This document shows, piece by piece, positions 11,001 through 20,117 of a stretch of DNA of 64,000 bases. Numbering within the stretch: the first letter of the stretch is position 1; every line of letters begins with the position of its first letter. The notes below the pieces were generated by a model that was given only the letters and a program-made list of their open reading frames with translations, had not been told where the DNA came from and made no database searches. A program made the position numbers and the translations under genes. The stretch is taken from assembly GCA_022605955.1 (NCBI GenBank), contig JAKCOZ010000005.1, positions 868,001-932,000 on the forward strand, given 5' to 3'. This DNA comes from Rallus limicola. Lineage: Eukaryota; Chordata; Aves; Gruiformes; Rallidae.

Positions 11001-13665
11001 CATCCCTGCTGGAGCTAAGCCCTCAGTGTCGGCTAACTCCAGGCCCCTCTCCCCTCCTCCAGCTCCTGACCCGATGCAGAATTTCCTCAAATAGACTTCT
11101 GGGGCACCAAGTGCCCAGTGAAGTTCCCTAAAACCTCTCCGACCTCACATGGAGAGCAACACAACACGCATGAGCCGCGTGACCCGACAGCGCGTAGGAA
11201 AAGCTCTGGAGAGAAGAGCTCGTCTGTAGCATCCCTCTTGTCTGAAACTCCCCTGGGAGGTTCTTCCCTTCTTCTCATGTTTGTGAAGCCACACTCAGAA
11301 GTCAAGTCAGCCAGAGCTTAATGAGCTGCCTCAGAGGGCTTTTTCCTCATTAGAGCGGGCAGCAGTTCTGCTTGATGGCAGTGAGGGGCAAGCTGGATTC
11401 GGCTTTGAGGAGATGTAAAAAGCCCTCTCAGAAAGAGATGGGTGTGCTCCACCGACGGATGTGTGCCGAGACGCCCGGGGGCAGTAGAACCCCCCTGCCC
11501 CAGCCCTTAAAATAGCCATTTTTATACTTTTCAATAGCCAAAGATGCTTTTACAGGGTGACCACCGCCGATGTCTTTCCTTGAGAGAGAGAGGAAGTGAG
11601 CGTCACCAAGCTGCCCTGTGAAGCTTTTCAGGGACAGGGTCTGGAAAGCCCCCGGGCAGGATCTCAAAAGCCTCAGGGGCACTCTGAAACCGAGCATCCC
11701 TTTTGGGGAAACTATGAGTGAGGCAGCTTGGTTAGAAGGGTTGTTCTCCAGAACCAGGTGGTTCATCTCCAGCTAAGGACTCAGTCTCTTGTGGTGGCCC
11801 AAACCCTGGGCCAGCATGCTGATTTGATCCCTGTGCCCCCCTCAGATCGTGTCTGTGCCTTGGTCAGTGTTGTCTCTGGGCATGGTTTGGGGTTGAATTT
11901 GGGCTAGGGTCTGCTCCCACAAGGCAGCACGGACACGAGGCAACACGCTCCCAACGTGTGTCCACACAAGATGAGCAGCACCACTTGCACCAGCCAGGCA
12001 AAGACCTGGGACCGTTCCACGTGCCAGCAGAGCTCTGACTGACCTTGCTTCACTTCAACCACTCAACCAAGCTCTGCTGGGATGTGTCTCTCCCTCTTCC
12101 CCCATCCTTGCAGCCAGCAGCTCACATACCTGTCAGGGGTGTCCCGTGGATGATGACGACGATCCCTCGGCGGTTTTGGGCCGCGCGCCCTTCTGGGGAG
12201 GTGTCAATGCCGAGGTGGCGGGCGATGGCCCTAGAGACAGGGCTGTCATCCAGCTCTCCCGTGGGGTCCTTGCTGGCAGGGGTGCTGTGCCGATGCTCTG
12301 CCAGGCACAACCGGGTACAAAAGTCAGCTGCCTCCATACTTGGGATCCTGATCATCCTCCCCACCCCTCGGCATCCTGGGAGAGGACACTCTGCCCAAAC
12401 ACAGGTCCTCAACATGAACTGTCAACATGGTCCTCACGGGACTTTGGGCCCTTCAGGTTGGATGGGGCCATGGGCAACCTTGTGTTGATCCAGGCCTGGA
12501 GCTTGGTGGCCCCACCTGTGGCAGGGGGGTGGAAGTTTGTGATCCTTGGGGTCCCTTCCAACCCCAACCATTCTACGATTCTATGACAGCGAGTGTGCTG
12601 AACAGCATCATCCTGATTCCAGCAGCTCCTGGGAGGAGAGGTGGGGAAAGAAACCCTCCCTGGACTCTCCCTTGTCCCTGCCCCAAACTCTTCCCAGGAT
12701 CCTACACAACCTCCACAGCAAGAGTGGATTTGGGCATGAAGATGGCACCCCACTGCAGCAAAGCGGTGGAGGTGACACTGAAGTCCTCTGCTGAGGCCCT
12801 TTTGTCACAATGGACATGAAATAGGTGAAGAGCTTCAGGACATTACCTGTCGTGTCTCCTTCCCCAACACCTTCTTCCTTTGCTTCTCCATTGTCAGATT
12901 TAGACTGAGTATCATCACCAATGGTGGAGGGAAAGACTGAGCTGCGAGATGAGGTGGTGGGAATGATCCCCGCAGAGCGCCTTCCTTCTTGTTCGGAGGG
13001 AAGCTGGGCGTCTTCTAAGTGTCCTGAGGAGGAAGGACACAGGGAGGGAAGAAGAGTGTGAACGTGGCCAAGCATCCCATCCACTGCTTTGTGTGGCCAC
13101 GCACAAACCACGCAACACTTCCCAAGGAGGGAAACTCCCCAGGCACTGAGAAGCCGGCCCCGGCTGTCGCTGCCCTCAGGGGATGTCCAGCTTCTGTTCT
13201 TCTTACTGGGAAGGGGCAAATATAAAATACCCAGTCTGCTAAACCCAGGTCTGCTGGCTGAAGAACCCACCCCTGTCCTACCCTCTGTGGTAGAGGGACA
13301 CAAGGGAACAGAATCACAAGGTTGCTTTACCTGGGTGCCTGAGAGATCCCTTCCAGGCGGTTTCTGGCTGCGGGCTGTGCGGCTGTCCGTCCTCCTCTTG
13401 CCTGACGTGCTCTTCTGCCGGCTCTGGGAGCTGATGGAGCGCAGGCTGTCTCTGTCCCCGGAGCTGGACTGGCTCAATGGGAACTCGCACGGGTTCTTCA
13501 CCACCACCGTCCCCATTCTCCAGGACTGGATGGCAGCAACCGTCCCATCTCCAGTACCGGGGAGCTGAATTCCAGCCGCGGCTCCAGCCCACGCCCCGAG
13601 ACCTGCAGCTGGAGGTGCTGGGTGCTCTGGCAGATGTTAATCTTTAGCTGGCTTCTGTAGGACTT
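4905..13665 (-). CDS. HYDIN: HYDIN middle block (chimeric first exon plus 11 phase-continuous exons)
   Basis: HYDIN builds the C2b projection of the central microtubule pair in motile cilia. Its loss causes primary ciliary dyskinesia in people and hydrocephalus in mice. Here 11 exons, in minus order 13023-12847, 12297-12130, 10886-10678, 9822-9676, 9423-9240, 8806-8668, 7915-7762, 7042-6461, 6069-5863, 5444-5254 and 5084-4905, keep phase at every junction (2338 nt). In order they encode an acidic/serine linker, the start of the adenylate-kinase-like region, a Ser/Arg-rich segment, the remainder of the kinase-like region (VVFDGLET), a charged coiled-coil tract, the IHYPAKRP segment and an ASH piece (WRWIVPAHGEV). 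The order agrees with known HYDIN. The twelfth, most 5' exon (13331-13665) is chimeric. At least one kinase-like exon was not found. The next expected exons after 4905 are absent, replaced by the mosaic duplicate. Confidence 0.85.
5254..5444 (-). CDS. HYDIN: HYDIN exon, basic linker
   Basis: A 191-nt exon read as TSEEQLTPTRAQSRKEKASG onward, a basic low-complexity linker at the position where HYDIN has a Lys-rich linker before the WRWIVP segment. The acceptor (GGGAAG) is weaker than its neighbours. Phase in and out agrees with both adjacent exons, which is the main support. Confidence 0.7.
5471..5493. repeat. (GA)n microsatellite
   Basis: A short uninterrupted GA dinucleotide run lies in the intron just upstream (minus strand) of exon 5254-5444. 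It forms part of that exon's purine/pyrimidine-asymmetric acceptor region. Confidence 0.8.
5863..6069 (-). CDS. HYDIN: HYDIN exon, IHYPAKRP segment
   Basis: A 207-nt exon (69 codons, phase 0) encoding ILDELGLGPSGPPIPPTVFY, then SVIHYPAKRPVPAAEDN and HFIFVVPED. The ILDELGLGPxGPPIPP and HYPxKRP motifs are characteristic of HYDIN downstream of its charged region. The acceptor is TTTAG, and the donor GTGCTG is weak but in phase. Confidence 0.88.
6461..7042 (-). CDS. HYDIN: HYDIN exon, long charged coiled-coil exon
   Basis: A 582-nt exon (194 codons, phase 0), the longest internal exon in the window. It is rich in Lys, Glu, Ser and Gln, with a predicted coiled-coil stretch (KIQKEREKEQLETLKALESA) followed by DVGVPCLEIQ. 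It matches the charged region between the kinase-like and ASH parts of HYDIN, including the FEIYEALRKDV and FWDRVQG landmarks. The acceptor is CCCAG and the donor GTAAAG. Confidence 0.88.
7043..7761. other. HYDIN intron, nothing else seen
   Basis: GC-rich intronic sequence without a recognisable exon or repeat. Several open frames on the plus strand overlap it and the next exon but have no family resemblance. Confidence 0.6.
7762..7915 (-). CDS. HYDIN: HYDIN exon, coiled-coil MEQLARELEEKQ
   Basis: A 154-nt exon encoding KMEQLARELEEKQRQELERL and a basic tail, matching the Glu/Lys/Arg helical tract of HYDIN. The reading frame is under 60 codons. The acceptor is CTGAAG, the donor CAG/GTGGGT, and both phases agree with neighbours. 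Confidence 0.8.
7916..8667. other. HYDIN intron, nothing else seen
   Basis: No exon or repeat recognised between the coiled-coil exon and the EEEYEALTEEEK exon. Confidence 0.55.
8668..8806 (-). CDS. HYDIN: HYDIN exon, EEEYEALTEEEK
   Basis: A 139-nt exon encoding RDLEDAAKKEKEWHREMDEE, then EYEALTEEEKAQFENY. This is a strongly conserved acidic helix following the adenylate-kinase-like part of HYDIN (family form MDEEEYDALTEEEK). The acceptor (GCTGAAG) follows a pyrimidine-rich tract and the donor is GTGTGT. Confidence 0.88.
9240..9423 (-). CDS. HYDIN: HYDIN exon, kinase-like VVFDGLET
   Basis: A 184-nt exon encoding LSDCFQGVVFDGLETHSACN, then SALLCPLKAI. In HYDIN this is the nucleoside-kinase-like strand and helix (GVVFDGLET). 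The acceptor is CCCAG and the donor GTGAGG. Confidence 0.9.
9676..9822 (-). CDS. HYDIN: HYDIN exon, kinase-like LPEDVLVAILSERLQ
   Basis: A 147-nt exon (49 codons, phase 0) encoding PAQRWLSTSTVGEVGFLSCV and LPEDVLVAILSERLQ, a conserved landmark of HYDIN just before VVFDGLET. The acceptor is TTGCAG and the donor GTAGGT. Confidence 0.9.
9905..10420 (-). mobile_element. CR1 LINE 3' fragment, antisense
   Basis: The plus strand reads as the reverse complement of a CR1 3' end (TGGGTTGGAAAGGACCCC, then CCACAGGCAGGGCC, then CAACCTGGCCTTCAACACC). It runs on through the usual CR1 region. It is intronic in HYDIN. The outer edge is approximate. Confidence 0.85.
10678..10886 (-). CDS. HYDIN: HYDIN exon, Ser/Arg-rich
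   Basis: A 209-nt exon beginning GPHVDVSLRQQFSTD and ending SQKPPGRDPSGAQ, with an SR-rich core (RDRDSLRSISTRSRQKSRSG). It splices in phase from 12130-12297 and into 9676-9822. Its last ~155 bases with the donor are duplicated in the chimeric exon at 13331-13665. The family counterpart is a poorly conserved linker, so identity rests on position and phase. Confidence 0.75.
10887..12129. other. HYDIN intron lacking the expected kinase-like exon(s)
   Basis: This 1.2 kb should hold the exon(s) that complete the P-loop and the nucleotide-binding fold of the kinase-like domain. I found none on the minus strand. A minus-strand open frame at 11428-11766 does not resemble HYDIN. Confidence 0.5.
12130..12297 (-). 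CDS. HYDIN: HYDIN exon, start of adenylate-kinase-like domain
   Basis: A 168-nt exon encoding SRAIARHLGIDTSPEGRAAQ, then NRRGIVVIIHGTPLTG at the 3' edge. In HYDIN this is the beta strand and P-loop opening of a degenerate adenylate-kinase-like domain. The lysine that should follow the final glycine would come from the next exon, but the next in-phase exon present encodes Gly-Pro-His. The acceptor is GGCAG and the donor GTATGT. Confidence 0.9.
12447..12588 (+). mobile_element. CR1 LINE 3' end, sense
   Basis: A CR1 tail in plus orientation: GGTTGGATGGGGCC and on through GGTCCCTTCCAACCCCAACC, ending in ATTCTACGATTCTATGA, the characteristic CR1 terminal repeat. It is intronic. Confidence 0.88.
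12847..13023 (-). CDS. HYDIN: HYDIN exon, acidic serine-rich linker
   Basis: A 177-nt exon encoding HLEDAQLPSEQEGRRSAGII, then an acidic/serine tract ending EEGVGEGDTTG. It sits directly before the SRAIARHLG exon, where HYDIN has an acidic linker, and exits in the correct phase. Entry from 13331-13665 is not in phase in either readable frame, which marks the chimeric exon as broken. Confidence 0.75.
13331..13665 (-). pseudogene. HYDIN: Chimeric frameshifted HYDIN exon
   Basis: The 5' part (13665 to about 13480) is a real HYDIN ASH segment: KSYRSQLKINICQSTQHLQL, GRGLEPRLEFSSPVLEMG, then in another frame VVVKNPCEFPL. A one-base shift between SPGE and VVVKNPC gives a stop (TGA) in the entering frame. 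The 3' part (about 13477-13331) is a duplicate of the Ser/Arg exon tail at 10678-10826, replacing the EFYS-type continuation expected in HYDIN. Splicing into 12847-13023 is out of phase. Confidence 0.75.
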
Positions 13666-14784
13666 CTGAAAACAGAGAGGTGCAGAAAGGTTCTCCACAA
13701 AGTCCCAGGGAACAGAGCCTCACATTCATCCCTTGCCCCGAGAGATGGGATGTCACCAGTACCGCTGGGGGAACGGGAAGCGGCTGTTGATGTGCGGCAG
13801 GGGCTGGGGGCCCGGCACGCTGGCTCTGAGGAACCAGGATGGATCCTGGCCTCAGGTGGACCCGGGTATCCCAGGATTTAAATGGTTCAGCTCGCCCTGG
13901 GGGAGCGTGGCACTCGTAAAGCTCCCCACAGGTGGGCTCAGGGGCTGCTTCTCCTCCTCCTTCAGGGTTACACTGCCTGGGCAGAGTCCTGGCACTGCCA
14001 GCCCGGGACTGGGAGCCAGAGCTCTCGTCTCCATACGCCGCCAGTTTCCAAGTCACAGCGGCCACGTTCAAACCGCCTTGGGGAACGCTCCACCATTGAA
14101 GCTGATTCCCAGTTTGCCTGGAACGTGCCAACACCACAGGCACCACCAGCAGCAAACCACAACGGGCAACAACCCACTGAGCCTGGGAAAGGGGCCTGGG
14201 CTGGGGCTGTTTGCTGGTGCCAGTGATTCAGTGACATGGAATAATGCTGAGGGGGTGGATATAGATGTAGCTTAACAAACAATTAATTAATATAACATTA
14301 ATATAAGGAGAGTTTGAGTGTTTTGAGGACAGATTTCTTTGGGATTTCAGTAGAATGTGGCTGCAGCCGTGTGAGCTGGTTCATGAGAGCAGCTACAAAA
14401 TTTACCCCTAACAGTGGAACAGCCTTGAAGATAAAGAAGTGAAGGTGGGGGAATCACTAATAATAAGACCAAGGACTAATTAAGAGCCAGAGTAGATTTT
14501 GTTTTCAGCTAAAGGGTTCCTAACTCATTTGGGCAGGGATGGGGTTTTGAGATTATGGAGAAAACCATAAAGAGCATGCACTGAGAGGAAGACATCCAGC
14601 CTTCCTCTCTGAAGCCCACCAGAAGCCCCCCTGAGTATGGTCGAACTGGGAGGGGTTAATGACTTCCTGGAGATAAGTTGCATAACCCTGCCTTTTCTTA
14701 GAAATTCTAATGGATATGTATGTGTTCATCTGTATCACAGGAGAGATGGGGCTTTCTATAACTATTGTCCAGGTGTGTTGAAAA
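13666..14784. other. Sequence between HYDIN middle block and first ERV; no gene recognised
   Basis: GC-rich to about 14240, then AT-rich. No upstream HYDIN exon could be found. From about 14290 it may already be ERV-derived. A stretch of about 33 bases at 14750-14785 resembles 17440-17475 in the env region of the same element. Confidence 0.4.
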
Positions 14785-17700
14785 AGAAGCGGGCTGAAAC
14801 CAGTAATTGAAAGATTTTTTAAACAAGGACTTCTCAAACCCTGTATGTCCCCTTTCAATACCCCTATATTGCCAGTAAAAAAAAAAAAAACTTGGATGAG
14901 AAATAAAAACTGGTTCAGGATTTAAGGGAAATTAATAAAAGAACAATTACCCCATTTCCAGTTGTAGCTAATCCTCATACTCTCCTAAGCCAACTGGGAC
15001 CTACTGATACCACTGTACCTAGTGGTACAGTGTGATTGTTTTAAAAGATGCATTTGGGGCTTGTCCACTGGAATCCCCTAACTTGTTCGGACGAGCCCTT
15101 GAACAACTTTTATAGGAATATGAGCCAAGCCAAGGGGTCACCCTCATCCAGTATGTGGATGATTTACTGTTGGCCGGAGAAGATGAGGAAGTAATTAAGC
15201 GTTTAAACTTTTTAAGTTTACAGAGTCTAAAAGTGTCTAAAAAAAAATAGAGGAGGAGGTAAAGTACTTGGGACATAACTTAGCAAAAGAACCAAAAAAA
15301 AAAAAAATTGGACCCTGAAAGGGTCAATGGAATACTCTCTGTCCCTCCACCCAGGAACAAACAGCATGTTAGACAATTATTGGAACTTTTCGGATTAATA
15401 AACTGAAAATGTTAGTGGAAAACTTTTATATGCCATATTGGCTCACAATGGGTTATTAAAGTAAACTTCAGAGAACGGTGACAAATTGGAAACTCTTAAA
15501 AGGGAACTGACAAATGCTCCCGTGCTTAACCTGCCTGACTTGCGGAAACCCTTTTTCCTATTTGTTAATATGGAGGAGGGGGTCGCATATGGGGTATTGC
15601 AGAAAAAGGGATCACATGCTAGATTAGTAAAATATGAAAGCATATTAATTGCCTCACCAAAGCTAACTTTAGAAACTACCTCCTTATAGAATCTGGCTCA
15701 GTTTTTATATGAGGAACCAGGTAAGGAATCAGTACATGATTGTTTACAAACTATAAAAAACCAGACAAAAATTAGACCCGATTTAGAAAAGCAAGAGGTG
15801 GAAGAAGGAGAAAAATTGTTTGTTGATAGATCGTCTCGGGTAGTGGATGAAAAAAAAAGTCAGGCTATGCAATAATTGACGGTCGAACCTTTCTCACAGT
15901 AAAATCCGGACCATTAAATTTAAGCTGGTCAGCCCAGGCCTGTGAATTATATGCGGTATTACAAGCACTACAATATCTTAATATAAAAGTGGGAACCATA
16001 TTTACAGATTCAAAATATGCTTTTGGAATAGTTCACACATTTGGAAAAATTTGGGAAGAAAGAGGGTTAACAAATTACTGATCCATCAGAAACTTATAAC
16101 CCAAATCTTACAAGCTGTAAGAAACCCTAAAAAATTGCAGTGGTAGACTTGGGGAGACACCAGAAAGGACTAACCCCACAAATAAGAGCAAATAATTTAG
16201 CTGACCAAGAAGCTAAAAGAGCTGCTTTATTAGCTTTGGAAACCAGGAACACAGATACACCAAATGAGGGACAGAAAGAACTACATCCCCAGGTACCAAA
16301 ATTCACACCACAAGAGCAAGAGAAATTAATAAAGATGGGAATTCAGAAAGGTGATTCAGGAACCTGGAAATTACCTGACAGCCAAGAAGTTCTCCCTAAA
16401 ACAATGGCCCTTAAAATATTACAAAGAATACACAGTGGTACACACCGGGGCACTCAAGCTTTAATTGACCAGTTTGCAATTAAATCTATGTGTATTGGTT
16501 TATATGATCTGGCTAAGCAAATTTTGAGGGGATGTATAACATGTCAGAAAGACAACAGACAATATTTAAGAAAAAGAATAGCAGGAGGAAGAATTTTAGC
16601 ACAGAGACCTTTTTCAAATACACAGATTGATTTTACTGAGTTACCAAAAGTAGAAAGGCAGAAATATCTGTTAGTTATTATAGACCATCTTACACATTTT
16701 GTAGAAGCATTTCCAAAAACACGAGCCACGGCCAGAGTAGTGGTTAAAATGCTATTGGAAGAAATCCACAACTGGAGGATTCCCTGGTAAAGACTTATAT
16801 AACACAGCTAATGGCAAGAAAAAGGAATTGATAAGAAAAAGGATATTGGCGCAACCCTCCCCTTGGATATGGCGATACACAAGACACAACCGAGTGACAA
16901 GGTCCTGATAAGGACTTGGAAAAAACTTTCTTAACGCCTCAATGGGAGGGACCTTTTCGTGTCTTACTTACAACAGATACAGCCATCAGGACTGCTGAGC
17001 ATAGATGGACACATGCTAGTCGAGTGAAAGGACCGATCTTGGACTCGACAACCCAGGAGCCACCCTGGAAAGTTGCCGGTTTTCCCGGAAGTCTCAGAAT
17101 GACTCTGAAAAGATCCTGAACCCAAATATTATTGTTCAGATAAGTGACAGGGTAGGGGTTTGTAATTACAAATGTGCAAAAACTTTAAGGTTAAGTGTAA
17201 AACTAAAAGCTGTAATTGTTATCCTTTTGTGTTTTTTTTTCTGTAAAGTGTGCCAAGAACGGTGGTGGTCTCACTGTTACGAAGGAACTCCTCCTAGAGG
17301 GGTTTGTGGGAGTTGTTATACACAAAGAATCTTGGAATATAAAACGGCCCAAGAGAAAATTGGAAAATGGTCACCACAGTGGTGGAATATATATAGGTTT
17401 GGAAATAGACCAGAATATTATTGTTTCCACCCTTCCCTCTTTCTATAACCATTGTCCAGGTGTGTTGTCGAAAGAACCTAAGTGGGGTATGGTGTAGCTC
17501 CCCAGAAGTGAAAACGACTAACTGGGAAAAGTTTAAGCAAAGGTGCGCTAAAAGAAAAATCTCAGAGCCTCCTGAAGAATACCCCTGCTGCCGAGAAGAT
17601 GGGGCACCCTGTGACTCGAAGCAACCGAGCCGACGGGCGAGGCAGAGAGGTAATAGACTGTGGAGGACAGAATCCCAAGATTGGGATAATGCGCAACCTT

Positions 17701-18925
17701 TGGAGGAGCTGCCTCAGAGCTGACCCCGAATTGACAACTATTCCAAGAACACACCTATTGAGAAAAAAGAGAGATCAAGAAGCAACAAATGGGTCCAAAA
17801 CAAAACAAATCACACTTTGTAGAGAATCGAGACCCCGCCACCTTTCCTGGCTGGCTATAGCAAGTATTTAGCAATTAATTGAGTTATGTCAAAGAAATCT
17901 GCATCAACCCTTTAACTGAACCCTTATTAGATGGGAGGATTTAAAAATCCTTAAAATCAATGTCACTTCCGGAGCACCTTCCTTTAAGATAACACATTGC
18001 GACCCGAACCCAGTAATATCGGGAAATTGAAACACTCCTTTGAGTGATAGCCTCTCATCTAATAGCAATCAAATCTTTTAGTCTGTGTTTTGATATCAGA
18101 CCACCATCTTATGAAGTGATCGGTGTAAACACTGAAAGCAAAAAACTAAATAACACAAATCCTTCCCAGTGTTTGTAGAACGAGACCACTCAAGGATTGA
18201 CAGTGCAATATGTGACAGGAAAAGAAAAATGCATAGAAATGGTACCAGAAAATAAAAAAGATCTATGTCGAAACATAACAGTTAACCCAAAGTAGGATGC
18301 TAAGTAGCTAATTGCAGCTAAAAAAACGAAGTAGATTTGTTAACTGTTGGAGTTGCTGGGGCAGGTATCAAAATCACATCATTAGTATAACAAAATTAAA
18401 AGTTTCAAGCATTACGATTGGCTGTAGATAAAGACGTAAAATAAATTTTGAAAAAATCAATATATGTTTCAGAAAAAAATCTTTAAGATCATTATCTGAA
18501 GTGGTGTTATAGAATAAAAAGGGTTTGAACCTCCTGTTTTTGCAACAAGGAGGACTTGATATAGCATTAAAATAAAAGTGCTGCACTTACTGACATCATT
18601 GCGGATACCATAACCAAACTTAGAGAAGGATTAGAAAAGAGACGACAAAAAAAAATCATTTCAACAATGCTGGTATAAATCATAGTTTAACTATTTACCC
18701 TGGTTGACCACCTTGTTGTTTATAATAGCTGGACCGATGATTTTAGTACTAACATTAAGCCCCTGTATTTTTAATAAGTTAATGCAAGTTGTTAAAAATA
18801 GGTGTTGGTATGAGCTAAATATGAATCTTTAAACAATGATGAAAATATTGGAATTTTAATGTTAAGTTATCAGAAGGTCTAATGGTTTACTGAACAAAAT
18901 GGTAGTTAAAAGAAAAAGGGGGGAT
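14785..18925 (+). mobile_element. Degenerate gammaretrovirus-like ERV internal region (pol-env)
   Basis: An old endogenous retrovirus on the plus strand. Reverse transcriptase begins near 14785 and carries a YVDD active-site motif near 15155. RNase H remnants lie at about 15780-16130, and integrase begins at 16140. An env-like region covers about 17210-18850, ending in a transmembrane/cytoplasmic-tail-like stretch (18700-18800). A polypurine tract at 18911-18923 precedes the 3' LTR. Stops and frameshifts occur throughout. The 5' LTR, gag and protease are missing. It is a dead copy. Confidence 0.8.
16140..16790 (+). pseudogene. ERV integrase fragment
   Basis: The longest open stretch of the element (216 codons). 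It ends RNase H, then shows the His-His-Cys-Cys zinc-binding region (final CxxC near 16540) and the first catalytic Asp in a QIDFTELP context. The frame stops at 16788-16790. The remaining catalytic core is lost, and only a C-terminal integrase remnant is seen at about 16930-17040. Non-functional. Confidence 0.8.
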
Positions 18926-19447
18926 TGTGATGGATGAGCCTTTTGTTCAGCAAACCACCTGTACCCTGAAACAGGCTACAACATCCTGCTTTCTAAGAAT
19001 AACTATGTAACGTATATTGTGAGTAGCTAACGAAGCATAGAATTAAGTAATAGATAACTTAAAAGCAGAGACCGCAGGAATCAAGCAACCAATCAATGAG
19101 CTTATTGCTGAAGAAGACCAAATATGGAACAGGGGGTCAACTGAGGGACAAGTAAGGAAGACAAGCGACTTCATCCCACCGACCACCAGAAGGTAGAGGA
19201 CGACCCCCTCGTAACAGCTGGCGCACGCACAGAAGACTACACGGAAGTTTTGATGGAAGATTCTAGACCAGGAACTACAACACTATAAAAACCAGAACTC
19301 GGGCAGGAACCGCGCAGCTGCTGGTAGAGCTGAGACTCCCCGGCCGCCCAGCGCTGCTTTGCCTTTTGTTGCCTGCTGATTAATAAACCTAAATTTGTAT
19401 TTGGATTACTTTGTTTCTGACCAGTTATTGGGAAACACACAATCACA
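18926..19447 (+). repeat. 3' LTR of the gammaretrovirus-like ERV
   Basis: It starts TGTGAT right after the polypurine tract and ends ATCACA, a perfect 6-bp inverted terminus (522 bp). A TATA-like CTATAAAAACC lies at about 19284, followed by a GC-rich R region and an AATAAA at 19382. No matching 5' LTR is present in the window. Confidence 0.82.
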
Positions 19448-19549
19448 ATCCACACACATGTAATAAGTAAATTCATAAGAATTTGTTCTCAAACCGGCGG
19501 TTTAACTCCTTGTGCCTTTACTTCTCTAAATAAAATGCCTGCAAAGGGT

Positions 19550-20117
19550 TAAAGGGCGCTTGCTAACAGAAACATGGGAAGGGGGGGCTTACTAACAGGA
19601 TGGTTTGAAGTGCCATAGTGGTTATGTCAGCAGATGACCTATCATAAATCTGTCTCACTCCAACAACTCCTAGTTAGTTTTGAGTGATTTAACGTATTTG
19701 GGCCAATCTAGAGCGGACCTGTGATAGATTAGAAATAAGCATCCCAATTATAACTGTGCCACCTGGAACAATCACAACTACGCATGCGCCAGGGAAAGGA
19801 GGTGAGAAGTTCAATCTGAGGAAGACTTCAAGCCTTCATCATTAGGACCCCCGAAGACCACCACCACGAGACAGTGCGCAAGCACTAAGGACTGATAAGC
19901 TAATTAGCATGAGAAGCGGGAATAGGCGGGTTCAGGTAATAAATATGTACATGTGCTAATGGAATATTCATTGTTCTATTGTATAAGTATGTGAACTTTC
20001 GGCTGCATTGCTGCGCGCCGTTGGTGGAGCAGGAGTCTCCCCGGCCACCCAGCGCTGTTTTGCCTGCTTAATGCTTGCTGGAATAAATTCTATTGGGAAG
20101 CTCTAACATTTGTCACA
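19550..20117 (+). repeat. Second related LTR, probably solo
   Basis: It shares the R-region block (GACTCCCCGGCC-type, then CCCAGCGCTG) with the LTR at 18926-19447 and has a TATA-like TGTATAAG near 19980 and AATAAA near 20083. It ends near TTTGTCACA at 20117. The left edge is uncertain; it could begin at TGTGATAG near 19720. No internal region is attached. Confidence 0.6.

Noticed and set aside
11428..11766. 112-codon minus-strand frame as the missing kinase-like exon
   Set aside because: The peptide has neither the P-loop continuation nor any HYDIN landmark, and no suitable splice sites bound it.
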